This document shows positions 1 through 10,750 of a DNA stretch of 64,000 nt, piece after piece. Within the stretch, counting starts at the first letter, position 1. The number at the start of each line of letters is the position of its first letter. A model generated the notes under the pieces. It did not search any database and was not told where the DNA came from. It was given only the letters and a program-made list of their open reading frames with translations. A program made the position numbers and the translations under genes. Source of the stretch: Microstegium vimineum. Lineage: Eukaryota > Streptophyta > Magnoliopsida > Poales > Poaceae. Location of the stretch: positions 45,635,318 through 45,699,317 of the forward strand of contig CM039119.1 in NCBI GenBank assembly GCA_022036555.1. Direction: 5' to 3'.

Positions 1-2298
1 TATAGCAGTGGTCGTGACTTGGTTGAAGAGTTTCTGGCCGCCCAAAGTTGGCCTCTTGGTCAGCGTAGTTGGGGGGGAATGAGTTGGCAGAAGCTTTGCT
101 TCAAGGAGGTACGCTACCCACACTACGGGTCAGATGAACCTGTGCCTTTTCCTGTGCTCGAGTTGAGTAAGCCAAAAGACATCAACGACGAAAGGATTGT
201 TGCGGATGTGGAGGCGAGGCCAGCAAGATTCTGGGTAGTTGGACAAGCAAGGAGTATGCCATGAGGGTTGTGGTTGGTGAAAGGAGGCCTCGTTTGAACC
301 GATTTTTTGAGGAGCTCGGGGTTAGCTATGAGCGTTGGGTTCCCCCTTGCCCCCTCGGGCTGAACCGGGCGTGCGGGCTCAGGCCTCAAGGGCCAAGGTC
401 CTTAAAAGACTCAGAGCCTCTGATGGTGCAACGTGCAACAAAAAGGCGAAGGCTTCCGAAGAAAACACCTTCGCACGAGACCGAGCGATTGTGGATGTTG
501 ACGAGGATTTGGGAGGTTGCGCGAAGGTCTCTGCTGTCGCTGACGCTTCTCCTTCACGCTCAGGAGTTGAAGCTGCTCTTGCTCAAATTATTGAGGGTAT
601 GAGAGGTGCTGTAGCGAACCTTCCGACTCTTTTCGATGATATGGATTTTAGCTTCTTTGAGGCAGAGGTACAGCCAGAGCCGAGGGCTAAAAATAGCGCT
701 CATTTGGCGGAGGCTATTCATGAGGTTGATGCTGGTGGCGGCGCGGGAGGGGGATTCTTGATGATGTCGGGTACTAGTCGATCCCTTTTATTCCTTGTGT
801 TTACTTTCTTCTATTTCGATGTGCTGACTTAGCTGTACAATTTTGGAGAAGGGACGGAGGCTGGACGGACGCGGAGTGGCGAGGATCGGGACGAGACTAG
901 AGATGCGGAGGCTGAAAGGGCTCGGGATGAGGAGGCTCAAGATGAGACTAGAGAGGCGGAGGTCGTGGTTGGGGTAGCGGCTTGTGCTAAGAGGCCTACG
1001 ACCGATACAGAGGTTGAAAAGGCGTCGTCGCAAGGTTACTTTCCTGCTTTGTTGTTCTTTGCCTTTGCTAACCTTAACTTCTCTTGACTGACTTGTTTTC
1101 CGTGTAGCGGCGTATTTGGAAATTTTTGTTAAGCTGGACCTGATGGCGGCCGTCGACTTGGGGCTTCAGAACTCGCACCAGGTTGGTTGCATTCGTCTGC
1201 GTACCTTGCTCTGTTTATATGTGTATATATGTTGCTTATGATATTGGTGCCCTTGACATTTTCTATTAGACTTATCAAATGATGGACGAAATCCGGCACA
1301 AGGTTCACGATCTCGAGGGTAAGAAGGAAATTTTGGCAGAGACACTTGACCAAGTCCTTGAGGAGAATGAGTGCTTGTTCTCGGCAGATAAAGTCACCAG
1401 AGCGAAGGTCTGCAAACTTGAACTTGATAAGGCTGCTTCTGATCGAAGGATAGCTGAACTTGAAGGGTTGCTGAGGTCCTCGGAAAATTCTAAGGAGTTG
1501 GCCGAGAGGGAGCTTACGAGGCACAAACATATTATGGAGGGCCTTCGGCGGGAAGTGGAGAAGGAATGTCTTCTGAACCGAGAGTTGAAGGATGCTGTGA
1601 AAATGTTGGAGGTTAGCCATGTTGGTGCTAGGGAGTTAGGACTGGCTGCGGCGTGACAGTACGCGAGCGTCCTGCAGGCCTTCGGCGAAGTGACCCAGGA
1701 ACCTCCTGAGAACTCGGAGGCCTCCGACCTTATGAAGTGGTTTTCCCGCAGCTTCTCTACTCTCAAGGAGTTCGTGGTGAGGGCTGGGGACTTTGCTGTG
1801 CTTTCTGGCATCATGAACTTGTTAGCGATTATGGAGAAAAAGGGATGCACGCATGTGAGGGGTCTTTGTGGGGCGGGTGGCTTCCCGTCTCCCGCCGAGC
1901 TTGGCGAGCCTTCGGGGGTCGTTCACCGTGCCGGTCGTTACTTCATTGCTGGTTTCTGAAACACAACGGTCATGTGCACGCACGCCAGCTTGTGGAGGCT
2001 AGGCGTGCTCAGGTTTGCTCTTTCCCTTCTTCTTTTTATTTGTATTGTTGTATTGATTTTGTTTGGTCGCGCTCCTTTTTGACAGGAGGCGAATGGGAAG
2101 GGAGTGGAGGCTACCGGGGTTGCGAAGGTCGCTGGAGGTCCTTCGACGCTACAAACGGAGGTGACGACGGCCTCCGAGTGCACTGCTCCAGTGAAGGTGC
2201 GGGCCAAGGGGGTGGATGCTACCGAGGGTGTTGTGGCTTTGTCTCAGGATGAGTCGACGAAGGCTTCTGCTGAGGGGGCGTGCTCGAGCAAAGGTTGA
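1..2298 (+). pseudogene. Decayed intron-containing ORF of a Gypsy-like element (PF04195-like, coiled coil)
   Basis: The sequence is open in frame 1 from the window edge to about 250, then continues in other frames, so it is frameshifted and truncated at the left. The segment at 261-330 contains RPRLNRFFEELGV, which resembles the end of the 'putative gypsy type transposon' domain (PF04195). The stretch 1270-1656 encodes a long heptad-rich coiled coil, and the same frame continues past a TGA at 1654 to about 1959. Four pyrimidine-rich intron-like gaps with GT-AG ends are visible near 770-831, 1033-1106, 1182-1269 and 2013-2085. The last exon-like piece ends at a stop at 2296-2298. The ORF runs antisense to the LTR at 4745-5833, as accessory antisense ORFs do in some large plant Gypsy elements. 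Function unknown; non-functional as it stands. Confidence 0.6.
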
Positions 2299-2861
2299 TT
2301 CGACTATTCTGTTTGGGCCAACACTATGTCGCTAACGTAGGCGGTAGTGATATTTTGTAGTGAGAAACTCTCACCCCGCGAAGGCTGTCTAGGTGCACCA
2401 CTGACCATGACGCATGACGGGTACGCGATGTGTTCCTCAGTGGTAGTTATTTTGGGAGTTGGTGCGTGTTGGTCAAAAAACAATATTTTTTGGTTAGCTG
2501 AGTGTGAATCAGAACTAAACGTGCAATTGACTGAGCATGCTAAACTTTTGCGATGGATGTGATGGATTTCTCAGTTAGAGTATTCCCTCAATGCCTCTGT
2601 TTTTAGCTTAATGTTGAATTGGGAGGATTTTGATAGGCTTCGGCTTTCATGCCTAGTTTAGCAGGTCGTCTGGGAACTGCTCGGGGCTTTCGAGCCATCA
2701 GGCTCTCGTCAATTTTGTTTTTGGCCTTTGGTTTTCTTTACAATGTTTGTAGCTTGATCTGAGTCTCCGCTTATGAGGGTTGGAGTGATTGGCCCCTTAG
2801 AGGAGGTAAGGATGCAGGCCATGTGACCCCTTAGAGTTGTGGCCTTTTTTCTTTTTTTTTA

Positions 2862-3160
2862 CGACGAAGGTCCCAATGCCCGGAAGTGCAAAGGTCTCAG
2901 CACCTAAAAGAGCCAAGGTCCCAATGCTCAGAAGAGTGAAGGCCCCTAACACTTGAAATAGCGAAAGTCCTAATGCTCGGGAGAGCGAAGGTCTCAACAC
3001 TTGAAGGAGCGAAGGTTCTAATGCTCAGAAGCACGAAGGTCCCAACACTTGAAAGAGCGAAGGTCCTAATGCTCAGAAGAGCGAAGGTCCCAACACTTTG
3101 AAGAAGCAAATGTCATAATGCTTGAAAAAACAAAGGTCCCAATGCCTGATTATGGATAGG
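2862..3160. repeat. 24-bp tandem array alternating as a roughly 48-bp dimer
   Basis: The word GCGAAGGT or a variant recurs at 2987, 3011, 3035, 3059 and 3083 at exact 24-bp spacing, with looser copies on both sides. Units alternate between a 'cccaacacttgaaag' and a 'cctaatgctcagaag' form, giving a two-unit higher-order repeat. Because 24 is a multiple of three, the - strand stays open across 2897-3109 and would read as an eight-residue repeat of the TFALxSIR type. That is more likely a by-product than a protein. Confidence 0.85.
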
Positions 3161-3610
3161 ACAAGCTTTTTTGAAGCTTCCTGAAAGGGAAGGCCCCGAT
3201 GCCTGTCTATTGGACATGCCTTTTTCGGGTTACCATGGCGTGATACATTTAAGTAAAACATATTCGTATGAGATGACAAATAGGAATGCATATTATACGT
3301 CTTACGGAAATAATGATTAGGCTCAAGTGAAGGATGATGCCCTTGACTAATAAAGCTTGTAGCTTAAGGTGACTAGCGAAGGTTGCCGGTGAGGAACCTG
3401 CAAGATTAGTTATCTGTGGAGGTTTTGTGAAATCGAGCCAGGAGGAAGCCAGGCGGACGCATACTGTGGAATGCTATGAAAAAAGTATTGGACAAATACA
3501 ACCTGCAAGAGAGACAGTGTTAGGAACTTAAGGAGTTCGAAGGTTGGTTGCTATCAATTTTTGACGACGTCTGACTGCTGAGGTCTGAAGAATGTTAAGA
3601 TGTTGTATGA

Positions 3611-3770
3611 TGAAGACATGACTGAGTAAGACCCCTGATGGACGAAGGTTGTTGATCAGTCGAAGACATGACTGAGTAAGACCCCTGATAGGTGAAGGTT
3701 GTTGATCAGTCGGAGACATGACTGAGTAAGACCCCTAATGGACGAAGGTTGTTGATCAGTCAGAGACATG
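3611..3770. repeat. 50-bp tandem repeat, three copies
   Basis: The block starting 'gaagacatgactgagtaag' recurs at 3611, 3661 and 3711, and the start of a fourth copy is at 3761. The period is exactly 50 bp with only a few substitutions per copy. It lies within the internal region of the Gypsy-like element. Confidence 0.9.
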
Positions 3771-4293
3771 ACTGTGACTACTAACTCGTGAAGGCCACTA
3801 AGTTTTGAAGAGATTCCGATTGTTGAGAACTAACTAATTGATAATATTTCTGACTGCCAAAGGTTGTTGCCTAATGAATTCCAATATCTGTTGGAGACTG
3901 CTGGCTGTTGAAAGCTACTAATTTGTTGAGAATCAATATTTGTGCAACTGTCATTGATCATATAACCTAGCGACTGTTGAATACCTCAGACCCATAAGTC
4001 CGAAGAACTGACGAAGGTTGTTGTGTGATGAGGGTTGACCACTGGCGAATGTTGTTGGCTAAGTAAAGCCTAAGATTTGACGAAGGCTAACGAGTGACAT
4101 GGGTTGGTGTTGATGAGTAATGATAGGCGAGACCCATAAGTTGATGAAGGTGGTGAAGGCTACTAGCTCTTGAAAGTCATTTAATGGGCGAAGGCTGACG
4201 GTTTGACGAAGGCCACTGACAGACGAGAACTCGTTGATTGATAGAAGACATCTGCGATAGAGTGACTTGGCTAGTGTTGTGTGCTTTCTTGGA

Positions 4294-4707
4294 TCACTTG
4301 GGTTGAGCTTTGACTCTTGGCTGCTCGCCTTCGCCGGATTGGAGCAATTTGCTTAATGGAGGTCGTTCCGTATCCATGAGCCTTTGATTGGGGTTACGGA
4401 GGGTCCTCTTTTGGGTAAAGGGGTTGTGGTCGAATGTCGTGACTTCGTTACAAGCCACTTTCGACGTCTTGTGGTGTGAAGGCTTCTTTGTCAGTTGCTG
4501 GTGCAAAAGCTCCCATGTTGGCTGCTTCTTGTTGTGGAGGCTCTTGGGTGACTTCTTTGCTTCCCCTAGCACCTCTGGGCCTTCCACTTGGAATTGGCTC
4601 ATCTTGGGTTCCGTCTTCGTGAGCCTCCGCCACTGGCGTGTAGGTAGTGCCAGCGTTGTGCTGCGGCCTTGGTCGTCGCTAGTCAGGGCTGCTCTTTTAG
4701 GTGTCAT
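4294..4707 (-). CDS. Gag-leader ORF of the minus-oriented Gypsy-like element
   Basis: A 137-codon ORF starts (ATG at 4707) only 23 bases downstream, in the element's sense, of the primer-binding site. That is where gag or a gag-leader reading frame normally begins. The product is basic and hydrophilic, with many Lys, Arg, Gln and Pro residues; no zinc knuckle or capsid domain is visible. No continuation into gag-pol is found further left, so it is truncated or belongs to a non-autonomous derivative. Identification rests on position next to the LTR and PBS, not on a recognised domain. I cannot assign a function beyond 'retroelement leader/gag fragment'. Confidence 0.45.
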   Translation of the reverse strand: MTPKRAALTSDDQGRSTTLALPTRQWRRLTKTEPKMSQFQVEGPEVLGEAKKSPKSLHNKKQPTWELLHQQLTKKPSHHKTSKVACNEVTTFDHNPFTQKRTLRNPNQRLMDTERPPLSKLLQSGEGEQPRVKAQPK

Positions 4708-4729
4708 CGTGAGTTTGTTTTCAGCTTAG

Positions 4730-4744
4730 CACGGTGGGCGCCAC
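4730..4744 (-). promoter_or_regulatory. Primer-binding site of the Gypsy-like LTR
   Basis: Read on the - strand this is GTGGCGCCCACCGTG, the TGGCGCC-type tRNA primer-binding sequence typical of plant Gypsy elements. It directly abuts the inner end of the LTR and fixes the element's orientation as minus. Confidence 0.8.
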
Positions 4745-5833
4745 TATTGGAACAAGCGATCCCGACACGGTGAGTAAGAGTGGGAGAGGGGCAAGCTCGT
4801 TGTAGCTTGCCTCCCGAAGGTCGAAGCCTCCACTCTGGCGAAGGGCCTTCAACATGCAGAGGTTGCTCGCTGTCGAATGACTAAGGGTCGAAGGCCTCCG
4901 CTCCGACGGGGGACCTTCGACACGTAGAGGTTACTCATTGTCGATTGACTAAGGGTCGAAGGCCTCCGCTCCGGCGGGGGACCTTCGACACGTAGATGTT
5001 ACTCACTGTCGATTGACTAAGGGCCGAAGGCCACGCTCACGGGCGTAGGCCTTCGACCGACGAAGGCACAAACACGAGGAGAATGAGGTTCACCCAAATA
5101 TCGAGGCAATAAATTAGGGTTTCATATTGCTCGTGCTACTCCTCGTTTGGGTAGCGCGCTCCCCCTTTTTTAGGCGCGCGGTTACATCTTTTGCTGAGTA
5201 CAAAAACGCCCCTAGGGCTACCTGGGCATATCCCGGTATATTCCTATACATGGTGTTCCTATATCCGGGGCACTCGGGTCTTTTTTCTCCTCGCCACCGT
5301 CTTAGCCGATGGGCCGCCATCGATTTTGGGCCCTCGACCCATCGCCTGCTAAGCCAGACACCTCTGACTTATCTCTTCAGAGTGTCAGCCTTCAACTCTT
5401 TGTTGTAGCCCCCGATTAACCTCTTCTAGAGCCTGGCCTTCGTCGTTTCATCCGAGCCTTTGACTCGTTCTCGTCGACTTCGGGCCTCTGCCTTCTCCAT
5501 TGGAGCCTCCGCTCCGGTGAGGTGCTCTGACCGAGATAAAGCCTCCGTCAGTTCAGCCTGCACACAACACAAAATAGACCTTCGCATGGGTTAGTTCCAT
5601 CGAAGTCCATCGTCGTCGGGCCTCCGGCTTTTCTTATCAGAGCCTTCGACTAAGGCCTCCAGCCACGGTCGAGCCTTTGACATTTCGTCGACTCCGGGCC
5701 CCCGACCAGAGTCTAGCCTTCGATTGCTCATCGGTTCGGAGCCTTTGACTAAAGCCTTCGATTTAAGCTGAGCCTTTGACGTTTTGTCGACTTTGCCCGC
5801 ATATACTTCGGTCGCAAGCCAACTCCCCCAACA
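4745..5833 (-). mobile_element. Gypsy-type LTR, about 1.09 kb
   Basis: On the - strand the outer end begins TGTTGGGGGAG (at 5833) and the inner end is CCAATA (4750-4745), a slightly mutated CCAACA, immediately followed by the PBS. Inside are three to four copies of a 68-bp repeat and many GCCTTCG/CGAAGGC words. The other LTR and most of the internal region lie outside the window or are lost, so the insertion's left end cannot be defined. The bases 5834-5838 (AAGTC) would be the right-hand target duplication, unverified. Confidence 0.75.
4815..5065. repeat. 68-bp tandem repeat within the LTR
   Basis: The words 'aagggtcgaaggcc' or 'aagggccgaaggcc' begin at 4883, 4951 and 5019, an exact 68-bp period; a more diverged copy precedes them. 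Each unit contains a GAAGGCC...GGGGGACCTTC inverted motif. Tandem repeats in LTRs of this kind often lie in promoter or enhancer regions; no function is shown here. Confidence 0.85.
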
Positions 5834-5837
5834 AAGT

Positions 5838-6424
5838 CGTTACAAAATAGATATAAAATTATATAGGAGCCTAAAAATGATACTATAACTTCTATGCTCT
5901 ATATGATGAGAATTATATAGTAAAAATATTGTTTCAAACTTAAATGATCAATTTGCTTCTCTTTATAAATAAACAAAGTTAATTATAGTTAATTTCTTAA
6001 TATATTTGTAGGACACTAAAAATCTAAAAAAAACACACAAAACACGCACATCACCAACTCATTACTATGCTAAAAATATCAGCTTGAAATAATAAAGTTT
6101 ATAATGATATATTTAGAATGATTGAGTTATAGATTTATCTCGTTTCAAGCTTATTTGATATATTAAAGTTTATTATTTCAAGCTGATATTTTTAGTATAG
6201 TCATAATTTGGTGATGTGTGTATCCTGTGATTTTTATAAATTTTTAGTGTCCTACAAATATATTAATAAATTAACTATGATTAACTTTGTCTATTTATAA
6301 AGAGGAGCAAATTCATTTTAGTGTAAAACAACATTTTTACTATATAATTCACATCATGTAGAGCATAAATATTTTATAGTATAATTTTCAGATACTTATA
6401 TGATTTTATATCTATTTTGTAACG
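5838..6424. mobile_element. Foldback MITE with arms of about 260-270 bp
   Basis: The ends are exact inverted copies: CGTTACAAAATAG at 5838-5850 and CTATTTTGTAACG at 6412-6424. Complementarity continues inward over most of the element (for example the Ttatatctat-type, GTAGGACACTAAAAAT and ATATCAGCTTGAAATAATAAA words each recur inverted), leaving a short central spacer near 6095-6165. It encodes nothing. The left end touches the LTR that stops at 5833. A related copy lacking one arm is at 10751-11076. Confidence 0.85.
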
Positions 6425-6934
6425 GTGTGAACCGAGCCGTGGTGTCCATTGGGTCAATTATACGAAACCGTAATGTCTTGTGGCAAACATCGAAAGTGAA
6501 TGTGTGCAGCCAATTTTCGCCTTTCGAAATGTCCCACAACCAATTCTCCCTTTTATTTATGTACGTATACAACGGCTATAGATTCCAACAGCCCAAGTAC
6601 TCAACTGAGATCCCAAACCTTTCAAAAACTCCATACGGTGACGTGAGATATATACAAATTGCAGGAGATTGTTCCAAGGTAGAAAGAGTGAGCGAGAACT
6701 GACAATGGTAATGAAAAGTCGGAGTGCACGAGAAAACCATAGAACCTCATGCTCTGACCACACACATGGTTCTGTTACTTGGTGAGCGAGTCCGGTCAGT
6801 ACTTTGGGAAACGCATGATAGGTTAGGATTTTTTTTCACACTGCTGGCCAAATTCACTCCAGCTATGGATCGAACCGCTATCACAGAAACATCGCCGAAA
6901 CAACCGGTCTAGCAACCTTTGGCGAGGTGCGGTA
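6425..6934. other. Intergenic, no supported gene
   Basis: Short ORFs here have no recognisable domain, codon bias or neighbours suggesting coding. No RNA gene or clear repeat end was seen. Confidence 0.5.
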
Positions 6935-7151
6935 ACAAGGAGTGTTTGAGTTTGTTCTATAAACTCTACTATGCAAACTCCACTATGAAGTAGCTCTATA
7001 AAAAACTGGAGTTTATAAAGTACTTCTTTAGATGTTTTTACAACTTTATCTTTTTTTCTGGAGCTGTGTGCGTGAAGCTGAAATCGTTTGGCTAAAAAAC
7101 GTGAAGATGAGCTGAAAAACGTGGAGCGGAGCAGTCACAAACAGGCCCTAA
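6935..7151. mobile_element. Tourist/PIF-Harbinger-like MITE
   Basis: The left end reads AAGGAGTGTTTGAG and the right end, inverted, TTAGGGCCTGTTTGTG, the usual 'G-rich + TGTTTG' grass MITE terminus. The interior has matching GGAGCT/AGCTCC-like and GTTTATAA words. The target duplication is not clear, so the exact ends are uncertain. Confidence 0.5.
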
Positions 7152-7303
7152 GAAAAACTCAAAGCAAATTAGTTTCATTCTCGGAGCATTTTTAGCATGC
7201 ATAATTATCACTAACAGGAAAAAAAAGAATAGAACATCTAAGAGCAACTTCATATGTTCCTTATAATTAACTTGTAACTAGTAAGCTTAGCAAGTTAACA
7301 AAA

Positions 7304-7537
7304 TATTCTCTTCATCCCTTATTATTCGTCATTTTGGGTTTCCGTGTCACAATTTTGACTAGATTTATGTAACATATATGTAATATTTATGTCTCCAAAT
7401 AAATTTATTAAAAAATAGATACAAAGATCTATCTAATGATATCAATTATGTATCATAAATATTAATATTTTTATATAAAATTAATCAATGTTATTTCTCG
7501 ACAAGTGAGAAAGAAATATTTAGAGACGAAGGGAGTA
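7304..7537. mobile_element. Stowaway-like MITE, degenerate
   Basis: Starts TATTCTCTTCATCCCTTAT and ends ACGAAGGGAGTA, matching the CTCCCTCC...GGAGGGAG termini of Tc1/Mariner-related Stowaway elements with TA flanks. The AT-rich interior with paired TCTATCTAATGAT-type words fits the family. Confidence 0.7.
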
Positions 7538-7593
7538 ACTAGCAACCTCAATGTCTAGTTACTCCGAAAGACATTGAGGTTGCTAGTTACTCC
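7532..7593. repeat. Perfect 24-bp inverted repeat
   Basis: The 24 bases at 7532-7555 are repeated exactly inverted at 7570-7593, separated by 14 bases. The left arm includes the last bases of the Stowaway element, so the palindrome formed at or after its insertion. Confidence 0.9.
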
Positions 7594-7607
7594 CTCAGTC
7601 GCCAAAT

Positions 7608-8287
7608 CACTTTCATTTTTATATTTTTTCTCAAAAATGAAATCGATACGATATTGTTAGAAACGAATACGGCATCGACATTTCGGTAATTTTAAAAACG
7701 ATATAATCGATCGGAAAACACAACGATAACGGTCGAAATAGATGAGAACGATATCATAAAAACGATAAACACGCCAAACCTCTTGAGAAGAGCCATATAA
7801 CTTGACCTATCTCACATGACAATAATAAATAAAGCCATAACTAACAAGATCATAATCTAAATCACATATTTCACACCAATCTTAGTCTCAAATAGTGATA
7901 AACCACGCAAGAGCATATCAATTCCTAACAATGACACAAATAAGCATTAAAGTTCTAAATTGACTAGACAAAGCATAATGATAAAACATTAATTATTAGT
8001 CTATTCTTTAGTGCACATAAAGTATGTATTGTATAGTCTATAAATAAATTATGATTCAAGGCATCTAAATCGGTAATTACCAACTGTAAATTACTAGTTA
8101 AAAACGGTAATCTTTGAAATCGGTCAGAAGAAGGCAAAATCATTTCCACTTTCGTTTCCGTTTATTTTTACCGTTATCGTTTTTGTTTTTTTATTACCAG
8201 TACCATTTTCATTTAGGTCAAAAAATCAGAAAACACTCGAAAACGATGGTCGAAAATCGGAGAATATCATTTCCGTTTTCATCCCTC
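7608..8287. mobile_element. Ds-like (hAT) non-autonomous element, partial
   Basis: The right end reads GTTTTCATCCCTCA, close to the Ac/Ds terminus. The subterminal zones on both sides carry many CGATAACGGTCGAAAT / TTACCGTTATCG and CGGTAAT words in inverted orientation, a hallmark of Ac/Ds-type ends. The left terminal inverted repeat is not recognisable and no 8-bp target duplication was found, so it is probably truncated. No transposase coding is present. Confidence 0.5.
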
Positions 8288-8845
8288 ACGAGCACATCAA
8301 CCCTCGTTCCTCTTGCCGGAGTGGAAGCCGTGACGTGCGAGCATATCCGCAGATGGTGCGTGCGAACGGTGGATTCTACGGACTGTGTATTTCCCCGTCC
8401 TTCATGATGAGCCATGGTGAAAATTAGTTCCAGGTCACATACAGAGCATTTTGGAACCAAATGGTTAATCCTGGCAAAATATCGTTTGAGCACAGCCGCA
8501 GTGGTCCATGTACTAATGATGATGCTTTTTGCCTTTTTGGAATTGTGCTGTGAAATTGGTCGTGACTTTCCAGAACAAAACGATAAGGAACGAAGACCTA
8601 TCTAAACAGAATAGTCAGTCGCTATGCAGAAACTGAGTTTCCAATCCTGGGATGCTTAGTTGGCTACCAAAAACTGTCATACCATAGATTTGGCAAGAAA
8701 AAAAATGCCAAAACTAGGGCTAGAATGATTATCACAGATTTAACATGATAATTGTATGACGTTGGCGGATTTTGTTAGCCAACCAAATGTTTGCTAAAAT
8801 TTTGTCTTGCCTAAGTTTTAGTAACTAAATTTGGGACATCATATC
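8288..8845. other. Intergenic, no supported gene
   Basis: Short ORFs only, without recognisable domains. Nothing else assignable. Confidence 0.45.
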
Positions 8846-8970
8846 TTGTTTGTTTGACTTATCAGCCCAGTATTATCAGTTATGGTATAATATTTTTCTC
8901 TCACAATAAAACAGTTAAAAACATAATCTGTCGGTTTATCAGCCGCACAAACGATCAGCTAAACAGAGCG
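8846..8970. mobile_element. 'TTATCAGCC' grass MITE, copy 1
   Basis: Begins CTTGTTTGTTTGACTTATCAG and ends GATCAGCTAAACAGAGCG, roughly inverted. The centre carries the diagnostic ATATTTTTCTCTCACAATAAA word shared with five other short elements in this window. Confidence 0.7.
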
Positions 8971-9851
8971 ACTTGTACAAAGTACATGCAGATACGTGCT
9001 TATCAAGCAAGAGTTACAGTTAAAAACTTGCACGATAAATAACTAATATGGAAAATGTAAAGGAAAAACAAATTGTCAAGTCCAACTTCTGAACAAATTA
9101 GAACTAAAACTAAACCTTTAATTTTGGTAGTGAGGATACATAATTCACATCGCCCCACATATATTATAGAATTTATATAAAAATTATTTATTATATTATA
9201 TAATTTATATTTGACTTTTTTTTATAAATTTGTTTTGTTTTTTTTATTAATGAATAATTCCACGGATGTATGTGTATGACAATGTGAATTTGATTGGAGG
9301 CATGGACAAGGTCTCAGCGTTATGTGACCATTTGAATCCTTGTAATTGAAATCTATTCTAATAATCACAGTTTACGTACAACTAAATTAAGTTAAACTGG
9401 TGACATATGGAATATATTTGTAATTTTGTATACTACTGTTGGTCACATGAAGAAGGTACTTATGTGTTGAACTTTGCTATAAGGGACTAAGGGAGTAAAC
9501 CGAAGAGCGTGCTGTAAGCCACGAGAAAAAAAAAGATGGAAGGAGGACCTGTGGAACTTTGATTCCTCACCTCATGAATTTAAGATATAGTTGTATGTAA
9601 CTTTTGGAAACTTATAAAATATCAAATTACAGGCTAAATAGTCCATAAAGTTAGTTGGAAAATTTTTGGAATCCAACCAGGACCTTAGGGTTCTTCTTGT
9701 TGCCAGGGTGATCTCATTTATATTCAAAGGATATTTCATTGCATATCTATTTTTTTATTTTTTTTACTTTTAGTGTATATATCTGTATGGGTATAAGAAA
9801 TAAAATATTATTTTAGAAAATAAGAAAAAATAAAATAAATAAAAGACAACA
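8971..9851. other. AT-rich intergenic DNA
   Basis: About 880 bp of AT-rich sequence with no ORF of interest and no recognisable element ends. Confidence 0.5.
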
Positions 9852-10118
9852 TACTCCCTCCATATAAAAAATAGATGACATTTTGGATAAACTTTGGGTG
9901 AAACATTGAGAATATAAATCATCAATAGCTTTTAAGTTGTTGAGATTGCAAATGTGAAAATTTTATGAATAGATTTGTCTTGAAAAATATTTTTATAAAA
10001 ATATACGTATATAATTATTCCATAAATATTTTTTATAAAAACAAGAGATCAAAATCGTGTTGGATTTAAAAGATCGGATCGCTGTCTAAAACGTCATCTA
10101 ATTTCTATATAGAAAGTA
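9852..10118. mobile_element. Stowaway-like MITE
   Basis: Begins TACTCCCTCCATATAAAAAATAG and ends with the inverted CTATATAGAAAGTA; ATGACATTTTGGA near the left pairs with AAACGTCAT near the right. Coding capacity is nil. Confidence 0.7.
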
Positions 10119-10159
10119 CACTTGTATTTGCAATTCAGCCAAAAACGCATTCTGTTACG

Positions 10160-10383
10160 TTTAGCTTCCCTCGGCCCAAGAAGGCCCACTGGCTCAATCT
10201 TCTGGAGCCGCTAGCGCCAGTTGCCCAGGTTCCAATCGGGGTTTCCCGCAATCACATCCGCTCAGCTTCGCTTCTTCTTTCTCTCGTTCCCATATTGCAA
10301 ACCCTCGGCGGTGGCCGCAGCCCGCAGATCTTCCGTTTGCCAGGTGGCCTAGCGGGGCCGGCTGGGCTGTAGGGTGGCGGGGA
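10160..10383. promoter_or_regulatory. Promoter-like, pyrimidine-rich segment
   Basis: This GC-richer island in AT-rich DNA holds GGCCCA and GCCCA elements (10172-10190) followed by a pyrimidine-rich tract (CGCTTCTTCTTTCTCTCG, 10268-10285) resembling a plant 5' leader. No start codon with a following ORF is evident. It may be an upstream leader exon of the kinase gene or a decayed promoter; the assignment is tentative. Confidence 0.25.
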
Positions 10384-10681
10384 GCACCTCCAATGTGCTT
10401 CCGAATCGAACCATGGAATCATTCGAACGAACCATCAACATTGGAGGGTGCAAACCGTCTGTGTCAGAGCCAAGAGCGAACTCCATCTATGATGTGAACA
10501 GTGCCGCATAAAATACTATTGATCATAATGGACGGGAGAGAAGATAGGACGGACACAGAGAGCCGCTGCCCGCACAGATGAATGGAGTTACTATATTGTA
10601 ATCGCACGTGGACCCCATAAAGCAACTCTCTGTTGGTTCGGCTTGCGTGGATTTCATGGTTCGCTTTAGGACTGGAGGTGC
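10384..10681. mobile_element. MITE with GCACCTCCA terminal inverted repeats
   Basis: The left end GCACCTCCAATGTGCTTCC...CGAACCATGGA is matched inverted at the right end (CATGGTTCGCTTTAGGA...GGAGGTGC). The repeats are about 27-35 bp with mismatches. There is no coding. It sits between the promoter-like segment and the foldback-derived copy. Confidence 0.6.
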
Positions 10682-10750
10682 CCTAGCTTGAGACAGGCAG
10701 CGTCGTAGTGGCCACAGGTCAGCTGCCAGCCGGCAGTTGGTGAGCGCCGA

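Larger units (their letters stand above)
2299..4293. other. Non-coding internal region of the Gypsy-like element
   Basis: About 2 kb with no reverse transcriptase, integrase or protease motif on either strand. It is dominated by degenerate repeats built on the word GAAGGT, including two clear tandem arrays. Lying between the gag leader ORF and the antisense ORF without any pol, it suggests a deleted or non-autonomous element. Confidence 0.5.

Noticed and set aside
2897..3109. - strand ORF with eight-residue repeats
   Set aside because: Produced by the 24-bp tandem array; no start context or further coding evidence.
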